A stretch of DNA of 64,000 bases from Glaciozyma antarctica PI12. Its lineage: Eukaryota > Basidiomycota > Microbotryomycetes > Kriegeriales > Camptobasidiaceae. The stretch lies in contig KZ627153.1 of the NCBI GenBank assembly GCA_002917775.1, positions 1,005,638-1,069,637 of the forward strand. Direction: 5' to 3'. The position numbers were made by a program, and so were the translations under genes. Each line of letters begins with the position of its first letter. The stretch's first letter is position 1. Below, in pieces: positions 33,380 through 44,698 of this stretch. The notes under the pieces were generated by a model. The model had not been told where the DNA came from. It made no database searches and saw only the letters and a program-made list of their open reading frames with translations.

Positions 33380-35212
33380 TCAGACCCGCTTCCACACCTT
33401 GCGACTTTCCATAACCCGCACGACCAGGAACAGCCCTCCGGCGGCCAAGCTCGTTGCGCCCGAATAGAAGATGGCAGGTCTGAACGCCTCGAATCCTGCT
33501 TCTGGACCGCCGTACGCTTGAAGAATGTAACCTGCGACTGGCGCACCGAGGAAGCTGCGAAGCGAGATTAGCGCCGAGTGGCAAGAGGGGAGAGGAGAGG
33601 ACATACTAGCCCGGGGCCCAAGAGGAGACGATCATCCCGAAGATGACGGAGAGCTTGCTCGATCCAAACAGGGTGGAAACGACGCCCGGCATGAGGGAGA
33701 AGAATCCTCCTGCGCAGAATCCATTGATGACGGCGAACGCCGTCCTGCCGAAACCCCAGTTCAGCCTCTCTCCTCCCCCCGATCCTGGAAGAAAGAAACT
33801 CACAGAGGCCCCACCCTCTCCGCGACCGGCCAAATGACCAGCGTACTAACTCCCACCAACGCCAAGCATGTCACAACCGAGTTCACGCTCCCCAGCAGCT
33901 TGTCCGCAAAGAATCCGAATGCGATTCGTCCGACGGCGGAGGCGAGGTTGAATCCTGCCAGAATGAGTGCGGCGGTCGAGGGGGAGAGGGAGATTGAGGT
34001 GGCGTAGAGGGGGAGGAAGAATGGTGGGACGAAGAGGGGGAAGAGGGCGATGGCGCCTGCGAGGAAGACGAGTCCGAACCTCAAGTCGCGGAATATTGAC
34101 CTGCGAGGTGCGTCAGGTGGGCGACACTGAAGCGAAAGTGGAAGACGCACCACTCAATGATGGGTTGGTTGTTGCGGAGAGGCTGGCGAGGGATGCGAGA
34201 GTGGAGGTAGAGCGAGGTAGGAATGTTGATGAGGACGATGATGATTCCTGTGAGGCGGAAGGTCCAGGGGAGCCCGAAACGCTTGAGTAATCCTGCAGTA
34301 ATGACTGAGAAGACCGCTCCGCCGAAACCTGCGCCAGCGTAGACGATTCCAGTCCTGCGAGACGGGCCGTCAGCTGCGTGCGAGACAGGATGGAGAGGGA
34401 GTGGACGTACGCTAGGTTCCGCTTGGCGAGAAAGTACTGGCTCGGCAGGGTAGCTGCAGAAAAGAAGCAGAGCGACTGTCCGACGCCGAACAGGACTCCC
34501 TGCGAAGCCGTCAACAGGGTCAGTCGCGTCCTTCGCAAAAAAATAGAACGAGGCGCACCTGAGTCACCATCAACCCTGCTACGCTGCGAGTGCAGCTTCC
34601 TGCTAGTACTGGGCCCAGTCCAGTCATCAATGCGCCGATGAAAGCGATCCGCCGAGGCCCGTAGGTCGCCACAAGGCGCGAAACAGGGATCGCGATGATG
34701 GCCTCAATCGCTGCCTGGGTCGACCCGATGTACGAAAGGGTGGAACTCGGAGCAAGGCCAGCTTCGAAAAGAGCTTCCTGGAACACTCCCCTGTAGGCGT
34801 GTTAGCACGGAGAGACGAGGAAAGGACGGAGAGGACGAACCAGGAGTAAATCGCCCCGAGGGTCGTAAAGAACAGCATCGAGCAGCAGAAGACCTGTAGC
34901 CATGCGTGGAGACCTCCATCGGGGTAATAGTTGAGAGCTAAGTCGATCGAGTCAGCGGAGCGCGAGGAGCAAGAGAGGATGGAGGCGAAGCAGACCTTCA
35001 ACTGCCCGACGTGGGGGCTTTGACTCCGCCTCTGCTGGAGGAGAGGCTCTCTCGGTGTCCTCTATGGGAGTCGGAGGATACGCTGCTGGCAGGAGCTCAG
35101 TGCTCGTGCGAGCCGACATCTTGGGAGGAGAGAAAGAGGTTTCGGAGCAGAATTCGTTGACTCGTAGGCTTAATTTGGCGGACATAGCGGGGTGTGTGGT
35201 GCTCGCTCCCAT
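33380..35212 (-). CDS. Monocarboxylate-type major facilitator transporter
   Basis: Plasma-membrane proton-coupled or facilitated carrier of the MCT/MCH family, about 460 residues with about twelve spans, from nine exons. The opening span follows the family's DGGLHAWLQVFCCSMLFF motif (fungal MCTs have a D-GG-AW block). GVFQEALFEAGLAPSSTLSY, LMTGLGPVLAGSC and GQSLCFFSAATLPSQYF follow, then the second half GFNLASAVGRIAFGFFADK and APVAGYILQAYGG. The N-terminus is a soluble tail of about 50 residues. ATGs at 35212, 35185 and 35118 are all in frame; I use the first. The substrate may be pyruvate, lactate or a related acid, but many fungal members carry other compounds, such as riboflavin. Confidence 0.85.
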
Positions 35213-35811
35213 ATGGAATGAAGGCGAAGGGGAGCGAGGAGATGCTTTGAAGAAGTAGAGCAAAGGTCAGCGGACCTCGCAAGGAAAGAGAGAGCTCGCT
35301 CACCAAGTTGCGAGACGACAACCGACTGCTCCGCGGACTGGAGCCAGGATGGACGCAGTACCGACGGAAGCCTACAGACGTGGCGAATTGGAGAGGCTAG
35401 CCGGAGCAAGAAATGCGCAGAGCGGGCACGGAACTGCCAGAGTGGTCGAGAGGACAGGAACAACGCTTCTCGGGAGCGAGATCGCGGTCCGCAACCCCCG
35501 TGAACGTTCTGCCTCCTCAATTGCTCAAGAGCCTGGCAGGAGAAGCAGCAGACGAGTCCTTGTCGGTCTTCAAGTGTCGAAGGGAGAGAGAGATGGAAAT
35601 CACAGCATTCGAGGACAACCGGCCAGCTCGACGGAGGATCCTCTCTCTCTCCGCCGCTCTCCCTGCCCTCGACCTCCTAGCCAGGCATATGATTAGAATA
35701 CGCTGCAGAACATGTCAAGGTTCTACCCAACCCTGCTTGAAACTCTGAAAATACCGCACCGCCCGCGGACTTCGGCGAGAGGCAGCGCCCCTTCGCTGCC
35801 GGTGTCCTTTC
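35213..35811. other. Intergenic region upstream of the MFS gene
   Basis: About 600 bases. There is an unremarkable frame beginning at an ATG near 35712 that ends inside the decayed gene downstream; no conserved protein is visible. It should hold the promoter of the minus-strand MFS gene. Confidence 0.35.
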
Positions 35812-37640
35812 TTGATCTTCGCCACTCACCTCACTCAGTCAAGTATATTTCTACTCACGCTACTCGCTCTCAGTACCAGCCTCTACCTCCTCTGGACGCG
35901 CCTCCTCTACCCCCGTCTCGTCGCCTCCACCACGGCGCTCACCGACCTCTCCGATCCCGCCTTCGGAACTCATCGAGGCCCCAGGATTCCCGACACCGCT
36001 ATAGTCTGCGGAGTATCGTTAGCTCCCTTCTACTTCCCGCGCCCCCCGGCTCACGAGAGTAGGATCGCGGGTCTCCTCGCGGATGCCGTTCTTGCGCGCC
36101 ATTTTGAGAAAGTCGTGGTTGTGGAGGCGGAGAAGATTGAGATCTTGGATAGCTGAAGGCGGGGACGACGGGGAATAGGAGGACGAGAGTTATGCAGTAC
36201 CTCCATGTGCGTCGAGCGTCCGCGAGTGGAGGACGACCGAGCTGATGAGCTGCAAACAGGGGCACCTCTTTCTTAGCTTTTCGCTGTTCACTTATAGGAA
36301 GCTGTTCGACGATTTTGATGCTGCCGCGACGAGCGTCGGAGCGAGGTGCGCTTTTCAGAAGTAGACTTCGGCAGCGAAACTCATTCTTCTCCCCATCGCA
36401 GGATCGCGCCCGTCAACACCGAGTTCACCAATTTCGGCGGTACGCTCAAGTTCAACAAGCACTCCAATAGCGGTATTGTCCTAGCCCTCTCGCGCGACGG
36501 GTTCGTCACCGCTCTTTTCGGCTTCGCAACGCTCACCCGGCCTTTTCGCGCAGTCTCGAACCTCTCCTCCGCCACCTCGTCGCTACCCAATACCCCAACA
36601 TCAACTTCCGCCACGGCACTGTCACCTCGCTCATTCCCTCTCCCGGTTCGGCGCAAGGCGCGCTCAGTGGCGTCCGCATCCATCGCCCAGACGGCAAGGA
36701 CGAGACGCTCGACGGCATCTTCATCGTCGACGCTACTGGTCCCGTATCAGCCGGCACGAAGATGCTCTCCCGACTCCCTTCCAAGATTATCGTGCCGAAG
36801 ACGTCGTACCTTCCAGGACTGCAGTACCGCACGAGCATCTTCCCCACATCCGAGGCTACGAAGAAAGCGATCGAGGACGCCGGTCTCCTGCTCGAACCGA
36901 CGGGGAGGAAGAAGTGGGACGAAGTTGGGTTCGTGGCGTTGGTGGCGCCCCATTTCCATCTCGGGAATCGCTTTGGGTTCATCCTAGGCGCGCCGGAGAG
37001 GCATCGAGGTGTGCTCTCTCCCTCCCCTCTCCACTTCGCTTCTGAGCGACATCGCATAGTTCTCATGTCCATCATCAACGCCGACGGCGATTCCGACGCC
37101 GAATCCGTCCCTGCGAAGCTCAGCGAGGTCCTCGACGCCGTTCGCACGATTCCAGTCGGCATGGAGTCGAGTATCAAGACTGTTGAACTGCTCGTCGAGG
37201 CTACGTTGGCGGAAAGAGATGGAGAGGACGTACCGCTTGGCAAGATTGAGCTGGGGAAGAACCATAAGTGCGACTATGCTTCGGCGAGCAGGGCGAGAGA
37301 GTTGCCGCAGAACTTTGTGGCGGTTGGGGATGCGTTTATGATGAGCGTTTCTCGTCGCCCACGTTTCTGTAGGACGCTGCTGAGGCTTGATTACACGCAG
37401 AGTCAACCCGCTTTACGGGAGCGGAGCTACGAAGGCTGCTGTCGACATCGTCACGCTCGACGCCTCGCTTCGTTCGTCCTCCGATCTCAGCATCCGATCC
37501 AGCAAGTCCATTCCTCTCTCCTCACAACTCCCATCTCACTTACCTTCGCAGGGGAGGTTCGCCGAAATATTCTTCGCGAAGCTCAGCGCGCGCTACGCCG
37601 GAGGTTGGAACCTCATCCAGGTCCGTCTCGCTCCCTCTAC
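35812..37640 (+). pseudogene. Decayed FAD-dependent oxidoreductase gene
   Basis: Remnant of a flavin monooxygenase/halogenase-like gene. A membrane anchor (FLLTLLALSTSLYLLW) leads into an incomplete dinucleotide fold ending AVLARHFEKVVVVEAE; further on are RTRVMQY, IFIVDATGPVSAGTKML, LQYRTSIFP and the flavin-site block NPLYGSGATKAAVDIVTLDA. Several features argue against function. The frame has no ATG before the anchor, a stop follows the VVVVEAE strand, the frame shifts near 36515 between LALSRDGF and RLRNAHPAF, and no canonical splice joins GDAFM (about 37340) to SVNPLYGSG (about 37405). The last coding-like sequence, FAEIFFAKLSARYAGGWN, stops about 120 bases before repeat copy A. A misassembled or badly read functional gene is possible, but several independent faults favour decay. 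Confidence 0.7.
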
Positions 37641-37739
37641 TTCGCTCCAACTGAGACACACCACGCATAACCAGGCCGAAGATTTAAGGCGAGCTCTGCA
37701 CGACTCAAGCGCACGAAGATCCGTGGACGACGACGCACG

Positions 37740-38670
37740 CCAAAGTGTATGTAGGGAAAGGGGTGTGTTGCGTAGCAGAGCAGGAGTATTGAAGCAGTGG
37801 CGGAAAGCGAAGCAGCGAGGTCGACAAGTAGCACCTCCCCCTCGCCATCTCCACGCCGCCGCGCATCAGCCAGCGTAAAAGCCAGCTCCGCCGATCCTCC
37901 CAACCAGCAATCGGACAAAACTATAGAAGAAAAAAGTCAAAAAAAAATAGAAGGAAAGAGTAGAAACAAAAAAAGATCAAAATGCACAAGTCAAGAAAGA
38001 CAGGCACGCACCATGCAAAGAAGACAGGTCGGCTGACACCGANNNNNNNNNNNNNNNNNNNNNNNNNNNNNNNNNNNNNNNNNNNNNNNNNNNNNNNNNN
38101 NNNNNNNNNNNNNNNNNNNNNNNNNNNNNNNNNNNNNNNNNNNNNNNNNNNNNNNNNNNNNNNNNNNNNNNNNNNNNNNNNNNNNNNNNNNNNNNNNNNN
38201 NNNNNNNNNNNNNNNNNNNNNNNNNNNNNNNNNNNNNNNNNNNNNNNNNNNNNNNNNNNNNNNNNNNNNNNNNNNNNNNNNNNNNNNNNNNNNNNNNNNN
38301 NNNNNNNNNNNNNNNNNNNNNNNNNNNNNNNNNNNNNNNNNNNNNNNNNNNNNNNNNNNNNNNNNNNNNNNNNNNNNNNNNNNNNNNNNNNNNNNNNNNN
38401 NNNNNNNNNNNNNNNNNNNNNNNNNNNNNNNNNNNNNNNNNNNNNNNNNNNNNNNNGTACTCGAACGGAGAATTTTGACCGGGGCTCTGAAGCTCTGACC
38501 TGGCTTGACTTTGTCGACTTGTTGCGGTTCTCCCTTGCCGTCTGCTCCCTACACTCTGCTGGCACTTCTCTGAGTTAGTGAGGAACATCATATCCACAAG
38601 AGCGCTCTAAAAAAAAGAAAAAGAGGTGTAGTTCTCGCACAATCTGGTCCCGCCTCCAGCACATCTCCTG
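37740..38670 (+). repeat. Interspersed repeat copy A (gap inside)
   Basis: One of three copies of the same unclassified repeat. The left part matches the others at GTAGGGAAAGGGGTGTGT and GAAGCAGTGGCGGAAAGCG; the right part matches at CTCTGAGTTAGTGAGGAACA and CACAATCTGGTCCCGCCTCC. Similarity to the other copies ends near 38670. The middle (38043-38456) is unknown sequence. I see no terminal repeats or target duplication, so I cannot name a family. Boundaries are approximate. Confidence 0.8.
38043..38456. other. Assembly gap (414 N) inside repeat copy A
   Basis: Unknown bases in the interior of the repeat. Confidence 1.
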
Positions 38671-39757
38671 GGCCGCCTCCCCTCCACCGGCACCGGCTCC
38701 GCTGCCGCTCCCCCCGCCAGCCGCCAATAGACGGCGTTCGAAAGCCTTTCTCCGCTCGAGTCTCTCCCAGCACCAACTTGCCCGCACCCAGTCGGCAACG
38801 AGACCACTCGTCGGAGTGCGCTTCGACGGTGTGACTGGTGATCGCTGCCGCTTGGCTCGCTCTTTTTGAAAGGGCAACAGAAATCGCATGCTGGACCCCA
38901 TTTCCGCTGCGGACGTCGTTGCGGGGAAAGAGGGAGCCCAAAAGTATTCGACGTGCAGCTCCGCAACGCTGTCTGCCGCTGTTCTGCGCGTCCGTTGGCG
39001 TTGCTTCTCCCCCTGCTGTCGCCAAGATCTGCTCTATTCTATTCCACTTGGGACCGTGCTCTCTCGCGCTGCTTTCGCTCCCAAGCAGGCCCTCTCAGCT
39101 TCGCAAAGTTGAGTGCTCGCTCGGGTCGAGCTGCTGGAGTACGCGTGCGGATGCGTTGGCTCTCATATCTAAGTGGACCCTGCTTATAACTACCTTATCG
39201 ACTCCTCGAGAGGGATTCGCGAGCAGGTCGTTCCTCGAAAGGTTCGGTTCGTACTTGCGATAGGCGCGCCGTTCAAAGTACGAGCAGTTCCTCGCGTAGA
39301 GCGAGCATCCACTGTTGCAACAGTTCTTATTGTGCGCCTCACGGAGAATACCAGGACTCGAGGGTATTGTGTGACTTCTGGAAGTCGCTGCCGAGATGAG
39401 AAGGCAGCCCTCGGACTCTGCGAGATTGGGCTGTCACCCTCTCGCTTCGCCGCTTCTTTTGCAGCGATTCAACTCTGACTCTTTTCGAAAGAGTCTCCCT
39501 TCAGCTGTACGCAGACCTGCTCTCCTTCCTCGCCTCCCTTCTGGCCGCTGAGTGAGGGACGGGCTCGGCATCTCGAACAGCCGAAGTTAACTTGGGCTCG
39601 ATTCGAACTTGCCGTTCTCTTCCTCCTTCCCATCTCTCTGACTTAGGAGCTAGTACGCCCTGTTCACCATTCGCGAGTACCCTTCAACGCTGACAGTCAC
39701 CGCCTTAACAGCCCGACTACACTCAGCCCACCTATACACTCCTTCCACGCACCAGCC
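38671..39757. other. Intergenic region between repeat copy A and nitronate monooxygenase
   Basis: About 1.1 kb with no recognisable gene. The last 100 bases (CACTCAGCCCACCTATACAC) look like a leader and promoter for the downstream gene. Confidence 0.4.
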
Positions 39758-39788
39758 ATGTCCTTCGTCGCCCCCCTCCTCCACTCCC

Positions 39789-41201
39789 ATGACCGAGCTC
39801 TTCAACGTCAAGCACCCCATCTTCCTCGCAGGAATGAACGTTGCCGCCGGTCCCGAGTGCGTTCCTCCGCCCTCCAACGCACGCCGATGCTGACCTCCTG
39901 GCTAGACTCGCGGCGGCGGTCACGAACGCCGGTGGAATCGGTGTCTTGGGAGGTGTCGGATACACGCCCAAGTTCCTCAAGCAGCAGATTGATGAGATCA
40001 AAGAGTACCTTAACGACAAGAACGCTCCTTTCGGAGTTGACCTCCTCCTCCCCATGGTCGGTGCCGGAGCTCGCAAGACCAACAAGGACTGTACGCTTCT
40101 CCCCTCGATCTCTACTTTCGCGCAACAGCTCACCTCCTCCCGCGCAGATACTGGCGGAAAGCTCGACGAGCTCATCGACATCATCATCGCCGAGAAAGCC
40201 GCTCTCTTCGTCTGCGCCGTCGGAGTCCCTCCCCGCTCCGCTGTCGACAAGCTCCACGCCGCCGGAATCCCCGTCATGAACATGGTTGGCGCCGTCAAGC
40301 ACGTCTCCAAGGCTCTTGCGCAGGGCGTCGATATCATCTGCGCGCAGTGATGAGAGGGAAGAGAGACACACTGGGGATATCGCTACCAGTATCCTCATCC
40401 CTGGCTGCGTTGAGGCGGTCAAGGGACACAAGAGTCCTTTGAACGGAAAGCCCGTTCAGGTCGTCGCTGCTGGAGGTATCTACAACGGTACGCTCGTCGC
40501 TTTTCGTTCGCCGATGGGAGCTGAGATCTCGCGATAGGCAAGGGACTCGCCGCTGCTCTGGCATACGGAGCCACGGCCGTCTGGGTCGGAACTCGCTTCA
40601 TCGTACGTCCCTCTTCTCCCTCCGTCCGATCTCCACTAATCCGCTCCGCAGTGCGCCGAGGAGGCAGGAGCGAGCAAGGCTCACCAAGACGCCGTCCTCA
40701 CCGCGGACCACAACGACACTATCCGTTCCATCATCTACACCGTACGTCTCCCTTCTTCTCCCCTCCTCATTTCAACTAACGCCCCCACAGGGTCGTCCCC
40801 TCCGTATCCGCAAGAGTACGCTCTCCCTCCCCCCACGTTGAGTTCCAAGCTGACTTTGACGCAGCGCCGTTCATCATGAACTGGGAGGAGAACCGTCAGG
40901 CTGAGATCAAGGATCTCACCGGACGTGGAATCATCCCTGTCGGTATGGAGGATATTGAGAACCGTCCTCATTTGATGGGTCAGGTCGCTGCTATGGTCAC
41001 TGTGCGGTCCCCTTCTTCTCCCCTCCCCCCTTGGTCCCCCCCTCCCTCCCCCTCTCCCCCCGTTTCTGAGTAGTGGCGGGGTACTGATAAAGCGAACAGA
41101 CGATCGAGCCCGCGAAGAAGATTGTCGAGGATATGGTCACCGAGGCGGCGCAGATCTTGGTCCAGTCGGCAAAGTATGTGAACCCGAGGGCGAAGCTTTG
41201 A
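39789..41201 (+). CDS. Nitronate monooxygenase (2-nitropropane dioxygenase family)
   Basis: FMN-dependent enzyme that oxidises alkyl nitronates to carbonyl compounds and nitrite, detoxifying compounds such as propionate-3-nitronate. About 355 residues in eight exons. Conserved blocks: MTELFNVKHPIFLAGMNVAA at the N-terminus, AAVTNAGGIGVLGG, FGVDLLLPM, VPVMNMVGAVKHVSKAL-like strand, VVAAGGIYNGKGLAAALAYG (FMN phosphate site) and AVWVGTRFICAEEAG. Stop at 41199-41201 after YVNPRAKL. I chose ATG 39789; an ATG at 39758, 31 bases upstream, is in another frame and overlaps the start, so it is an upstream-ORF candidate rather than the gene start. Likely cytosolic. Confidence 0.9.
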
Positions 41202-41639
41202 AGTGGGAGGATGTTGGGAATGGAACTCTTTGTTTGGACGTCCATGGTGCGGAGAGAGATTTTCGACGCTTGCTGGAGAGACTGAGCGACCGTCGCTAGC
41301 TCTCGCGACGAGTGCTCAAGAAAGGGGAGGGAGTCGGGGTGGACCTCCCAGGTGGCGAGCGAGAGCACGGCGATTCTGTGAACGAGGGAGACGATGTCGG
41401 CGTCCCTCGCTTGAGATTGGGCGAGGGAAGGACGTCCCTTCGTTCTTCGGACTCCGGGGGCATTGTCGTCTTGATCGCATTGAGAGCGCGTGTAGGGCTG
41501 CAGGCGGAGTAGCCGGACGAGTTGGAGATGAACGAGAGTCGTCGCAGAGGTTGCGGGAGAACGCAGGTTGGCGAAGACGCGATGAGCAGGTGAGGAACGC
41601 TCCGACGAACGACCAGAACCAACGACTCGATACAAGCCT
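41202..41639. other. Intergenic region between convergent NMO and TSR1 genes
   Basis: 440 bases shared by two 3' ends. Overlapping frames exist on both strands, without a recognisable protein. Confidence 0.4.
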
Positions 41640-44418
41640 CTACTCCATCTCGACATCCTCCTCCATTTCCTCCTCAATCTCCCTAATCTTCGGCGCTCCC
41701 ACCAATCCTCCATCCCAAACCTGCTCGTCCCAAAAATCAGCTCCGCACCCCCGCTCGCGAGCAAAAGGAACGCACCTTGGACCATTTGGGGAAACAACGC
41801 TTGTACAGCGTCAAACAAATCTGATCCATCTGGTCGATAGGACCATCGAACCCGGCCTTGAAGTACCCATGCGTTCCCAAGCTCTCGCGAATATGTCCCG
41901 TACGACCCCTCTTCGTCCGAAGTTGAACAGGCTTGTAATAATCGATATCGAGCTGGTTGAAGAACATGTACCTAATCGTCGCCGTCTTCTTGTGCACCTT
42001 GAAAGGGTGACCGGTGAGGATGAGTCGTTTGGCGGTGATGCGCGTCGGGTCGGAGGAGAGGAGGGTTCCGGTGCCGACGAGGTGGATCGACGGATCGTCG
42101 GAGGAGGAAGGGACGCGGAGGAGGACGGCGGGTTGGGCGCCGAAAGTGATGGGGAGGTAGGCGGTTGCGATCTGCGCCGTGATGCCGTGGCGGAGGAATC
42201 GCTCGAACTTGTGAACGTTGTTGGCGCCTTTTCCGCCGCCCCGAACGGTATGTTGGGAGAAGATGGGGTTGATAAGGAACCGCCGGGGGCCGAGGAGGAG
42301 GACGAGAGGGTCTTTGGAGCGGACGGGCTCAAAGTACTCGGTGTTGCGCTGGACGGTGAAGTGCATGACCGAGTACTTGTGCTCGTGCTTGAGGAGGCCG
42401 AAGACGACGAGGGGGAGGGTAGGGTCGTGGGAGGCGAAGAAGGATCGAGGGACGTTCTTGATGTGGAGGACGACGCGCGTTCCAGGCTGCTCACAACCAC
42501 GTCAGCTCACACTCCCCTCGAACGCTCAGCGATACGAAACGCACCTCGACTCCCTCCTTCAACACCTTCTGCTCCATCTTCCTTCCCATGCGCTTGAAAT
42601 CCTCAAACATGAAGCACCGCGAGTACTCGATCGGCAGCTCCTCGTACGGGTCCCACGGACTCGTCCTAAAGCTCTTCAACCCGCGGTACCTCGCGAACCT
42701 CTCCCTCGCAGGGATGTGCAACGGCGTATCGATCTCGTCGGGGAAATCGAGGTCGTCCCGACTCTGCAGCGCGCGCTCCTTGGCCTTCTCCGCGAGGTAC
42801 GCCTCGAGCTGCTCCGCCTCCTGCTCGGGCGTCAGGTCCGCGAAAGGGCGCTGCGAGACGCTGGCGGTATCGTCGTCCCTCGGGTCGACCATGACGCTCT
42901 CGAGCTCCTCGTCCATCCCCTCGCTCTCCTCTATCTCGTCCTCCTCCTCCCAGTCATCTCCGTCGTCATCGTCGTCCGAAACGTCAACGATCCAGGCGGC
43001 TTGGTACGTGCTCGTTCCCTTAGGCACCTTTTTGAGCCGCTTCGGCGTCGTTCCGGGTCGAGCGGGAGGGAGCATCTCCCCTTCCCGCCTGAGGGCCGCA
43101 GGAGCACTTGCAAACTCCTCTTCGGTCGGCCAGGTCTGCTCGGCGAGGAGAAGATCCTCGTCGTCGGGGACGTTGGTCGAGGCGAGGTCGTCGCAATCTT
43201 CGGTAGGGAGGGAGAGGTCGAGAGGAGCGGAGGAGGAATCCATCGCGTCGGCGGGGGCGGCCTTGGAGGGACGAGTAGGGGGAGCGGCGGAGGTGACCTT
43301 CGTTCCGTCTGATCAGCTGGAGCCCACCTCAAAAAGGAAGAGGGAACGTACCTTCTCGACGAGGAAGTCTCCGTACCCCTGCAAATGCACCAGCCTATCC
43401 GCCGCCAACCTCGCACCTCGCACGACTCCCTCAACCCTGAGCGTTCCAAAAGCTCCCTCCGTCGCCTCCCACTCCACGCGCTCCGCCAGCACCCTCGGTC
43501 GTGCCTCGCGCCAGCGCATTCCTTTGGGGACCTTTTCGCAGAGCGAGCGAATGACGGTGGAGGCTTCGGAGGGGGCAGAGGAGCAGGAGATGCGCTCAAG
43601 GGTGGGGAAGAAGTGGGAGAGGAAGGAGAGGAGGGAGGCGCGGGTCGTGGAGGCAAGGGAGGGGTTCGAAGGGAGGGTCTGCGGTCGAGGCGCGTTAGCT
43701 AGTCCGCTGTGGGAAGGTGAAGGCACGCACATTGACGACGCCAACTACACCACCTGCTGCGCCGACTCCAGTACCGGTAAGGCAGCGCAGAGCCGTCTCT
43801 CCTTGCTCCGTGACTTCCTGCTCAGAGGAGATACCGACTACGACAAAGTCTGCGGCGGCGGCGGCGTCCAGGATAGGGAAGAGGGAGGACGAGGCGGAGG
43901 CGGGAGGGAGGAGGAGGAAGCGAAGGGATTGGTTGTGAAACTTGACGACGCTAGGCGAGTACACGGCATCAGCTCGCAGCTCCCAAGAGGAACCGCACGA
44001 AGAGAGGAACTCACTCTCCCGTCCGAACACCTCCCTCTCCAACACAGTCCACCCCAACCGCCTTGAGGAGCTCCTCCACAATAGCCAGAGCGTCGACATC
44101 GTCCGTGAGAGGAACGACGGCGATAACCCTGCTGACCCTGTCGGCCCCCTTGCGGCTGAAGAGCTTGCCCATCTCCTCGAGCTGGTCCTGCTTCTTCGCC
44201 TGCATCTGCTTGGCGTGATTACGGCGGTTGTTGCGGCTGTTGGAAGCTGAGATCATGGCGTTGGTCGTCTTGGGGTTGGACTTGACGGAAGGACGGTGAG
44301 TGCGCCCCTTGGCGAGGTCCTTGAGCGCCGACTTGGACGAGTGCTTGGACTTGTAAGGCTTGTTGGTCTGCTTCTGCGTAGGCCTGTGCGAGTGCGCGGC
44401 GGGAGGAGCGGGCGCCAT
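41640..44418 (-). CDS. TSR1: Ribosome-assembly factor TSR1
   Basis: Late 40S-subunit assembly GTPase-like protein, paralogue of BMS1, needed for maturation of the small subunit. About 830 residues in six exons. The start at 44418 is MAPAPPAAHSHRPTQKQTNK, followed by the basic KSALKDLAKGRTHRPSVKS segment. AARP2CN-type sequence follows in the middle. The acidic block WEEEDEIEESEGMDEELE lies near 42930 and is typical of the family. The C-terminal signature is strong: FTVQRNTEYFEPVRSKDPL, GPRRFLINPIFSQHTV, RTKRGRTGHIRESLGTHG and LYKRCFPKW, then an acidic end. As in other TSR1 proteins, the P-loop of BMS1 is not evident. Nuclear, moving to the cytoplasm with pre-40S particles. Confidence 0.92.
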
Positions 44419-44698
44419 GCTGGGCAGTCGGTCGGAGGAGGGTTGAGGCGGGCAGGAGGAGACGAGGAAGCAAAAAAAAAGTTGAAGTCCGAAAACCTCG
44501 CGGCAGGAACGGCGAGGACAATCTCCTTGCGAAGCTCTCCTCGCTCTTCGGTCCTCTCCACAGGAAAGACTCGAGCTAGGAACGACGACAGCTCAACGTA
44601 AGCGACAACTGAACCCAATGCGTCGATGCAACCGAAAAAAACTATGCGTCCAACTAAACCCTGGCCCAACGAACAACAATCCTCCTCCCCTCTCCCGC

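Noticed and set aside
39560-39620. TTCGAAT-type sequence resembling a tRNA T-loop
   Set aside because: Flanking bases do not pair into a T-stem and no acceptor or anticodon arms are present.
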